A stretch of 64,000 nt of DNA from Allobosea sp035944375. GTDB lineage: Bacteria > Pseudomonadota > Alphaproteobacteria > Rhizobiales > Beijerinckiaceae. Shown piece by piece: positions 58,632 to 64,000 of this stretch; position 1 is the first letter of the stretch; each line of letters opens with the position of its first letter. Both the position numbers and the translations under genes were made by a program. The stretch lies in NCBI RefSeq assembly GCF_035944375.1, contig NZ_DASZBE010000007.1, one strand, 5' to 3'. The notes below the pieces were generated by a model. That model saw nothing but the letters and a program-made list of their open reading frames with translations, had not been told where the DNA came from and ran no database searches.

Positions 58632-59080
58632 AGGCAGGAACCCTCCGGGTGTGCGCGGAGCGCGAGACGCCCCCTGAAATCGGCGTGCAGCGTTGCGAGC
58701 GTGATGGTGCCGAGGCGGGCCAGCAGCATGGCTTCTGCCTCGCGGAAACTGTCCGCGAGCGCCGCGTTGACCGCCTGTTCCACCAGGCAGGAGGGCGCTT
58801 CGGTTCGGTGACCGATCGCGAGCAGCTCGGGTTCGCCAAGCGCCTCATGGACATCCCGCAGCGTGATGTCGGCGAGGTCACAGGCCAGCGCCCAGCCGCC
58901 GCCATGCCCCTTCCTGGAGCGGACATAGCCGCGCTTGCGCAAGCCGGCCATGATCCGCCGGATCACGACCGGGTTCGTCTGCATGATGCGGGCGAGGTTC
59001 TCGGAGGTGACCGGGTCGTCGCGCCCCGCCATATGCAGAAGGACATGGAGAAGGCCCGACAGGCGGCTGTCTCGTTTCAT
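58628..59080 (-). CDS. Rrf2-family transcriptional regulator
   Basis: 150 residues from MKRDSRLSGLLHVLLHMA. Winged HTH with TSENLARIMQTNPVVIRRIMAGL (cut) and RSRKGHGGGWALACDLADIT. The three-Cys cluster of IscR/NsrR is absent, so it is unlikely to hold an iron-sulfur cluster. A dyad overlaps its start codon, fitting self-repression with the methyltransferase gene. Confidence 0.88.
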   Translation of the reverse strand: MKRDSRLSGLLHVLLHMAGRDDPVTSENLARIMQTNPVVIRRIMAGLRKRGYVRSRKGHGGGWALACDLADITLRDVHEALGEPELLAIGHRTEAPSCLVEQAVNAALADSFREAEAMLLARLGTITLATLHADFRGRLALRAHPEGSCL

Positions 59081-59100
59081 GTAACTTCTGTAATTACATG
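59078..59100. promoter_or_regulatory. Dyad at the Rrf2 gene start
   Basis: CATGTAA (59078-59084, including the start codon) complements TTACATG (59094-59100); inside, TGTAATTACA (59089-59098) is itself a perfect palindrome. Candidate autoregulatory operator. Confidence 0.5.
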
Positions 59101-59409
59101 ATGTCGGGAATGCAAGCTCTCCCGCCACGGGCGGGGGGATTTGCCTCATGTTCGATGCACCCGAAGCCCCGCCCAGAGCCTGTGCGTATACCCGGCATTA
59201 ACCTTGCTGGAGGCTTAACTCGGTCGCGCGCATGCGTTTCGCAGGAAACCCCCTTTGCGCCCATCTTTCGCCGGATTCAAAGGCGATTGAGGGGCCACGG
59301 CATTTCCCCGGATCGCAAATCGGGCGGCGTCGCGGGGAGGCTCGCGGCGCGTGTGGCGGGGCGTCGGCCGGGCGACCGGCCGGAGCCGCCCGTGCAAGAG
59401 GATGACAGG
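59101..59409. other. Intergenic region upstream of tolQ
   Basis: 309 nt. Holds TTAACC near 59200 and TTAACT near 59216, thirteen bases apart (too far for a CtrA full site). The tol promoter should lie here, but no clear boxes are visible. AGAGGATGACAGG precedes the tolQ ATG. Confidence 0.4.
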
Positions 59410-60120
59410 ATGAACCCCGCCGACGTCGCGCAGGCCGCGCCGCAGATCGACATGTCGTTCTGGACCCTGTTCTGGCACGCCCACATCGTCGTCAAGCTCG
59501 TGATGCTCGGCCTGATCGGCGCGTCGATCTGGTGCTGGTCGATCATCATCGACAAGACGCTTCTCTACCGCCGCACCCGCAAGGAGATGGACGCCTTCGA
59601 GGAGGTGTTCTGGTCGGGCCGCTCGCTGGAAGAGCTCTACCGCGAACTCGCCGCCAAGCCGGTCTCCGACATGTCGGCCGTGTTCGTCGCGGCGATGCGG
59701 GAATGGAAGCGCTCCTTCGAGAATGGCGGGCGTTCCGTCGCCAGCCTGTCGCAGCGCATCGACAAGGTGCTCGACGTCACCATCCAGCGCGAAACCGAGC
59801 GGCTCGAATCCAAGCTTCTGGTGCTGTCGACGATCGCGTCGGCCGCGCCGTTCATCGGCCTTTTCGGCACGGTCTGGGGCATCATGCACTCCTTCACCGC
59901 CATCGCCGTCTCCAAGAACTCCTCGCTGGCCGTCGTGGCGCCCGGCATTGCCGAGGCGCTGTTTGCCACCGCGATCGGCCTGTTCGCCGCGATTCCGGCG
60001 CTGATGGCCTACAACAAGCTGCAGGCCGAGGTGGCCAAGGCCTCGAGCCGGCTGGAAGCCTTCGCCGACGAGTTCTCCGCGATCCTGTCGCGGCAGATCG
60101 ACGAGCGGCTGGCGGCGTGA
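59410..60120 (+). CDS. tolQ: Tol-Pal proton channel subunit TolQ
   Basis: 236 residues from MNPADVAQAAPQ; the frame is open upstream but lacks a ribosome site. Three membrane helices; APFIGLFGTVWGIMHSF and APGIAEALFATAIGLFAAIPALMAYN (cut) are the conserved channel helices. With TolR it uses the proton gradient to drive TolA. Confidence 0.95.
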   Translation: MNPADVAQAAPQIDMSFWTLFWHAHIVVKLVMLGLIGASIWCWSIIIDKTLLYRRTRKEMDAFEEVFWSGRSLEELYRELAAKPVSDMSAVFVAAMREWKRSFENGGRSVASLSQRIDKVLDVTIQRETERLESKLLVLSTIASAAPFIGLFGTVWGIMHSFTAIAVSKNSSLAVVAPGIAEALFATAIGLFAAIPALMAYNKLQAEVAKASSRLEAFADEFSAILSRQIDERLAA

Positions 60121-60132
60121 GGGGCTGAAACC

Positions 60133-60579
60133 ATGGGCATGTCCGCAGCATCCGGTGCGAAGTCCGGCGGCCGGCGTGGCCGCCGTGGCCGCAGGCACGG
60201 CGCCATCGCCGAGATCAACATGACGCCGTTCATCGACGTCATGCTCGTCCTGCTGATCATCTTCATGGTCGCGGCGCCGCTGATCGCGACGGGCGTGCCG
60301 CTCGACCTGCCGCAGACCGGCGCCAAGCCGATCAATGTCGACCAGAAGCCGATCACCATCGCCATCGACGGCAAGGGCCAGATCTTCCTGCAGGACCAGC
60401 CGACTTTGGAGCCGGATCTCGTCACCAAGCTGCAGGGGCTGGCGAGGCAGGGCTTCGACGAGCGCATCTATGTCCGCGGCGACCGCATGGTCGATTACGG
60501 CCGGGTCGCCTCGGTGATGTCGACGATCACCTCGGCGGGGTTCAAGCGGGTCGCGCTCGTCACCGAGCCGGCACGCTGA
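60133..60579 (+). CDS. tolR: Tol-Pal subunit TolR
   Basis: 148 residues. Basic N-terminus, one membrane helix with the proton Asp in INMTPFIDVMLVLLIIFMV, then the periplasmic domain GVPLDLPQT to VASVMSTITSAGFKRVALVTE (cut). 12 nt after tolQ. Confidence 0.95.
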   Translation: MGMSAASGAKSGGRRGRRGRRHGAIAEINMTPFIDVMLVLLIIFMVAAPLIATGVPLDLPQTGAKPINVDQKPITIAIDGKGQIFLQDQPTLEPDLVTKLQGLARQGFDERIYVRGDRMVDYGRVASVMSTITSAGFKRVALVTEPAR

Positions 60580-60607
60580 GCAGGATGGAATCGGGGATTC
60601 GGACACG

Positions 60608-61804
60608 GTGAAGCTCTCCTCCGAACCGGGCATGGTGGTGTCGGCGCTCGGCCACGCGACGTTTCTCGTCGCGGGGCTGCTTGCGTTCTCCTCGCCTGCG
60701 CCGCTGCCGGACAATGAGGAGGCGATCGCCGTCGAGATGGTCGACGCCAGCGCCCTGAACCAGGTCACGCGTGGCGAGCGCAAGGCCGAGAAGGTGCAGG
60801 AGCAGCCGCTCCAGCGGGCCGAGCGCCAGGCCGAGATCGTCGAGCGCAAGGAGGAGGGCGAGGCCAAGCAGGATGCGCCGGCCCCGCCGAGCCGCCCGGC
60901 CGAACTCAAGACCGCCGAGGACAACGCCGCCGCGCCGCTGCCGCCTTCGCGCGCGGCCAACCTGCCCAAGCCCGAGGTGAAGCCGCCGGAGCCGGTCAAG
61001 CAGCCGCCGCAGAAGAGCGGCCCGAGCGCCGCCGAAATCGCCGAGCAGAAGCGCGAAGAGCTTGCCAAGCTCGCTGAAGAGGCCGAACTCGCCAGCAAGG
61101 CGAAGCAGGCCGAAGAGGCCGCAAGGGCCGCGGCCAAGGCCAAGGCGGAAGCCGAGGCGAATGCGCGTGCCGAAGCCGCCGCCAAGGCGAAGGCCGAGGC
61201 GGTGGCCAAGGCCGAGGCCGAGCAGGCCGCGAAGGAGAAGGTGGAGGCCGCTGCCAAGGCGAAGGCCGAAGCCGAGGCCAAAGCCAAGATCGCCGCCGCC
61301 GCCAAGGCCAAGCAGGAGGCCGAGGCCAAGGCCAGGCGCGAGATGGAGATCGCCAAGAACTTCAATCCGAGCGACATCTCCAAGCTGCTGCAGTCCAAGG
61401 AGCGGGCGCAATCCACCGGCTCGGCCGCGCCCCAGGTCAACCGCACGGCTTCGCTGGGAACCGAGCGCGGCTCGTCGCAGAAGCTCAGCCCCTCGTTGCG
61501 CGGCCAGCTCATCGGCATCATCCAGGACCAGCTGATGAAGTGCTGGAACGTGCCGATCGCGCTCGCCAATGCGCGCGGGGCGGTGGTGCCGCAGGTGCGC
61601 ATGAAGCTCGCCGCTGACGGCTCCCTGCTCGGGCAGCCCGGCGTGGTGAACTCCTCCTCCGATCCGCTGTTTTCCGTCGCGGCCAGCTCGGCCCTGACCG
61701 CCACCCGCCGCTGCGCGCCTTTGCGCATTCCGGCTCAATTCGCCGCCTATTACGACGACTGGCGCGACGTCATCGTCAATTTCGACGCAAGGGACGTGCT
61801 GTGA
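60608..61804 (+). CDS. tolA: Tol-Pal subunit TolA
   Basis: 398 residues, GTG start. One membrane helix (~18-34), a Pro-rich part, a long Ala/Lys/Glu helix (~140-250, repeats of AKAKAEAEA), and a C-terminal globular domain with SLRGQLIGIIQDQLMKCWNVP (cut) and FSVAASSALTATRRCAPL. It spans the periplasm linking TolQR to TolB/Pal. Overlaps tolB by 4 nt. Confidence 0.92.
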   Translation: MKLSSEPGMVVSALGHATFLVAGLLAFSSPAPLPDNEEAIAVEMVDASALNQVTRGERKAEKVQEQPLQRAERQAEIVERKEEGEAKQDAPAPPSRPAELKTAEDNAAAPLPPSRAANLPKPEVKPPEPVKQPPQKSGPSAAEIAEQKREELAKLAEEAELASKAKQAEEAARAAAKAKAEAEANARAEAAAKAKAEAVAKAEAEQAAKEKVEAAAKAKAEAEAKAKIAAAAKAKQEAEAKARREMEIAKNFNPSDISKLLQSKERAQSTGSAAPQVNRTASLGTERGSSQKLSPSLRGQLIGIIQDQLMKCWNVPIALANARGAVVPQVRMKLAADGSLLGQPGVVNSSSDPLFSVAASSALTATRRCAPLRIPAQFAAYYDDWRDVIVNFDARDVL

Positions 61805-63147
61805 CCCTGATCGACCGCAATCCTCTTCCGCTCCTGTCGGCCATGCCGACGCGCCGGCGCCTGTTGGCGCTGGCGGGTGCCTCGCTGCTCGTGCCCGCCG
61901 CGGCGCGAGCCGAACTGGTCATCGACCTGCGCGGCGGCACTTTCCAGCCGCTGCCGATCGCCATCGCCGATTTCGGCGGCGAGGGCGGGGTGCTGGTCTC
62001 GGGCGTGATCAGCAACAATTTGAAGCGCTGCGGCTATTTCGCGCCGATCGACAAGGCGCGCCATCCCGACAGGAACCCGCCCTTCGACGCTGTACCCGAG
62101 TTCGGCTCCTGGAAGGCGGCGGGTGTGCAGGCGCTGGTGACGGGGCGGGTCTCGCGCGACGGCTCGGGGCGGATCAAGGCCGAGTTCCGTCTCTGGGACG
62201 TGACGACCGGCACGCAGACCGACGGCCAGCAGTATTTCACCGATCCCAACAATGCGCGCCGCGTCGGCCACATCATCTCGGACGCGATCTACACCAAGAT
62301 CACCGGGGTCGGCGGCTTCTTCGACACCCGCGTCGTCTTCGTCGACGAGTCCGGCCCGAAAGAGAACCGCCGCAAGCGCCTGGCGATCATGGACCAGGAC
62401 GGCGCCAATGTGCGCTTTCTGACCGACGGCTCCGTCTCGGTGGTGACGCCGCGCTATTCGCCGGTGTCGCAGGAGGTGACCTACATGTCGCAGCGGCTCG
62501 GCGAGCAGCCGCGCGTGCATGTCCTCAACATCGAGACCGGCCAGCGCCAGATCGTCGGCAATTTCCCCGACATGACCTCGAGCCCGCGCTTTGCGCCCAA
62601 TGGCGCGCGCATCGCGCTCAGCCTGCAGCAGGGCGGCAACGCCAATCTCTACGCCATCGACATCGGCTCTCGCACGACGATGCGGCTGACCTCGACCGGG
62701 GCGATCGATACCTCGCCCTCCTATTCGCCGGATGGCACGCAAATCGTCTTCGAGAGCGACCGCGGCGGCTCGCAGCAGCTCTATCTGATGGGCGCCGGTG
62801 GCGGTGAGGGCAAGCGCCTCTCTTTCGGCCAGGGCTCCTATTCGCAGCCGTCCTGGTCGCCGCGGGGCGATCTGATCGCCTTCACCAAGCGCGGCGGCGG
62901 CGGTTTCGCCATCGGCGTGATGCGCCCGGACGGCTCGGGCGAGCGGCTGCTGACCGAGGGCTTCCACAACGAGGCGCCGAACTGGGCGCCCAATGGTCAG
63001 TACCTCATGTTCTTCCGTGACCCGGGCGGGCAGTCCGGCGGCAAGCTCTACATGGTGGACATCACCGGCCGCGTCGAAGTCCCCGTGCCGACGCCCGCCT
63101 TCGCCTCCGACCCGACCTGGTCGCCGCTGCTGACGGCGGCGCGCTGA
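61801..63147 (+). CDS. tolB: Tol-Pal periplasmic protein TolB
   Basis: 448 residues, GTG start coupled to tolA; a start at MPTRRRLLALAG (61843) is also possible and places the signal peptide at the front. The mature part has an N-terminal alpha/beta domain (PLPIAIADFGG) and a beta-propeller with repeated SPDGTQIVFESDRGGSQQLY-type blades. It links TolA to Pal in division and outer-membrane integrity. Confidence 0.95.
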   Translation: MTLIDRNPLPLLSAMPTRRRLLALAGASLLVPAAARAELVIDLRGGTFQPLPIAIADFGGEGGVLVSGVISNNLKRCGYFAPIDKARHPDRNPPFDAVPEFGSWKAAGVQALVTGRVSRDGSGRIKAEFRLWDVTTGTQTDGQQYFTDPNNARRVGHIISDAIYTKITGVGGFFDTRVVFVDESGPKENRRKRLAIMDQDGANVRFLTDGSVSVVTPRYSPVSQEVTYMSQRLGEQPRVHVLNIETGQRQIVGNFPDMTSSPRFAPNGARIALSLQQGGNANLYAIDIGSRTTMRLTSTGAIDTSPSYSPDGTQIVFESDRGGSQQLYLMGAGGGEGKRLSFGQGSYSQPSWSPRGDLIAFTKRGGGGFAIGVMRPDGSGERLLTEGFHNEAPNWAPNGQYLMFFRDPGGQSGGKLYMVDITGRVEVPVPTPAFASDPTWSPLLTAAR

Positions 63148-63357
63148 GGGCCGGTGCAAATGCGCCACAACCGGCCGAAACCGATCGTTGGTGAGATTTG
63201 CTTAACCCTACGCCGCAATGCCGCCACTTCGCCTTGTTCTGGCAAGGTCTCGTTTAGGTTGACGCTTCATTGATGCGATGAAGTGCATTCCAGCCCCAAT
63301 GATCATCATCCGTCCGTGAGACGCGCCTCGCACAAACCGAACGCCCCGGAGCTCCCC

Positions 63358-63864
63358 ATGTTCGCCACTCTCTTCGCCGGCGGCCGCGCCGTCCGCTTCG
63401 CCGCCGCCATCGCTGCCTCGCTGGCGCTCGGCGCCTGCGCCAACAACAACCAGAACGCCGACGGCTTCGGCGCGGGTGGCGCGGCGACCCCGGGCAGCGC
63501 CCAGGACTTCGTCGTCAATGTCGGCGACCGCGTCTTCTTCGAAACCGACTCCACCGACCTGACGCCCACTGCTGTCGCGACGCTCGACAAGCAGTCGGCC
63601 TGGCTGCAGCGCTACCCGCGCTACACCTTCGTGGTCGAGGGCCATGCCGACGAGCGCGGCACGCGCGAATACAACTTCTCGCTCTCGGCGCGCCGTGCCC
63701 AGACCGTGCGCGACTACCTCGCCTCGCGCGGCATCCAGGGCAACCGCATGCGCATCGTCTCCTATGGCAAGGAGCGCCCGGTCGCGGTCTGCAACGACAT
63801 CTCCTGCTGGTCGCAGAACCGCCGCTCGGTGACGGTGCTCGACGGCGCCGGCGGCGGCGTCTGA
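63358..63864 (+). CDS. pal: Peptidoglycan-associated lipoprotein Pal
   Basis: 168 residues from MFATLFAGG. Lipobox LGAC, a Gly/Asn-rich linker, and the OmpA-like domain: VFFETDSTDLTP, VEGHADERGTREYNFSLSARR (cut) and RIVSYGKERPVAVC. Bound in the outer membrane, it grips peptidoglycan. Own terminator follows. Confidence 0.95.
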   Translation: MFATLFAGGRAVRFAAAIAASLALGACANNNQNADGFGAGGAATPGSAQDFVVNVGDRVFFETDSTDLTPTAVATLDKQSAWLQRYPRYTFVVEGHADERGTREYNFSLSARRAQTVRDYLASRGIQGNRMRIVSYGKERPVAVCNDISCWSQNRRSVTVLDGAGGGV

Positions 63865-63891
63865 CGCAGACAGCCTGCCGGATCGGCCACG

Positions 63892-63929
63892 AGGCCGGCG
63901 CCTTCCCGAGGGGAACGTGCCGGCCTTTT
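63892..63929 (+). terminator. Terminator after pal
   Basis: AGGCCGGC pairs with GCCGGCCT across an 18-nt loop, with TTTT following. It closes the tol-pal unit. Confidence 0.7.
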
Positions 63930-64000
63930 CATATTTTAGCCGTTGTCAGGGCGTGTTATACGACGCTCATCTCTCAAACCCCGGTCCGTTCCCGATGTCG
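63930..64000. other. Start of the next unit, incomplete
   Basis: AT-rich spacer with ATATTTTAG and TGTTATACG, then an ATG at 63995. A gene such as cpoB/ybgF would be expected here, but too little is present to call. Confidence 0.25.

Noticed and set aside
61100..61360. Tandem-repeat region of Ala/Lys/Glu codons
   Set aside because: This is the normal helical stalk of TolA, not a separate repeat element.
63954..64000. TGTTATACG and CCGTTCCCGATGTCG occur near both ends of the window (124-132/194-208 and 63954-63962/63986-64000)
   Set aside because: Matches of this length are expected by chance in 64 kb of GC-rich DNA, their spacing differs, and the right copy lacks the second arm of the dyad.

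Overview
The window is a high-GC alphaproteobacterial chromosome segment, most likely from the Hyphomicrobiales (Rhizobiales) and possibly a Bosea-like genus. Evidence: RcdA and TrcR (DUF1013) cell-cycle proteins, CtrA-type TTAA-N7-TTAA boxes, split pntAA/pntAB/pntB next to an aa3-oxidase subunit IV, DUF1192, DUF1465, DUF2852 and DUF4164 proteins, zapA-6S RNA-5-FCL order, a ruvCAB cluster and tolQRAB-pal. The genus is a guess; the class is well supported.

Layout. 0.1-3.3 kb: an AbrB-Doc toxin-antitoxin pair behind a perfect palindrome, a BKACE (DUF849) enzyme and a FAD oxidoreductase, then a decayed second copy of the BKACE 3' end. 3.5-7.0 kb: a compositionally distinct, AT-richer island with a putative phage abortive-infection gene (putAbiC type), a gene with DarT/ADP-ribosyltransferase-like signatures, an unrecognised 415-aa partner overlapping it by 4 nt, and a DUF5681 remnant. 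This is the best candidate in the window for an undescribed (defence) system. 7.1-13.6 kb: ABC1 kinase, purEK, rpsU, a TPR lipoprotein, an alpha/beta hydrolase and an acetyltransferase. 13.7-17.9 kb: proton-translocating transhydrogenase operon with oxidase subunit IV, and two YdcH-like proteins. 18-25.2 kb: periplasmic glucan protein, two acyl-CoA synthetases, a TauE/SafE permease and an MBL hydrolase. 25.3-27.6 kb: trcR, DUF1192 and rcdA with CtrA boxes and a possible small RNA, then rpmE.

27.8-39.3 kb: ABC exporter, DUF1036 and DUF1989 proteins, a cytochrome c, a non-flagellar MotA/MotB-like pair, an inositol-monophosphatase-family enzyme, a Sel1-repeat protein, a ThiE-like protein, a BenE transporter and a Tat-exported PhoX phosphatase with a Pho-box-like site. 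39.4-45.7 kb: carbon-metabolism cluster tkt-gap-(membrane protein)-pgk-fba on the minus strand. 45.9-50 kb: DUF4164, zapA, 6S RNA, 5-FCL, a YmdB-like phosphoesterase and a globin-coupled chemoreceptor. 50.2-55.5 kb: YebC, a TauE permease, ruvCAB, a ParDE pair and a secreted protein. 56-64 kb: ybgC, a TetR unit, an Rrf2-methyltransferase unit, then tolQ-tolR-tolA-tolB-pal.

Nested palindromic repeats of one family (about 107-124 bp) lie at 8.5, 47.6 and 52.5 kb, with single-hairpin relatives near 39.4 and 40.7 kb. No CRISPR array, tRNA, rRNA or intact insertion sequence was seen. Positions and motifs were read by eye; family names rest on recognised motifs, not on searches.
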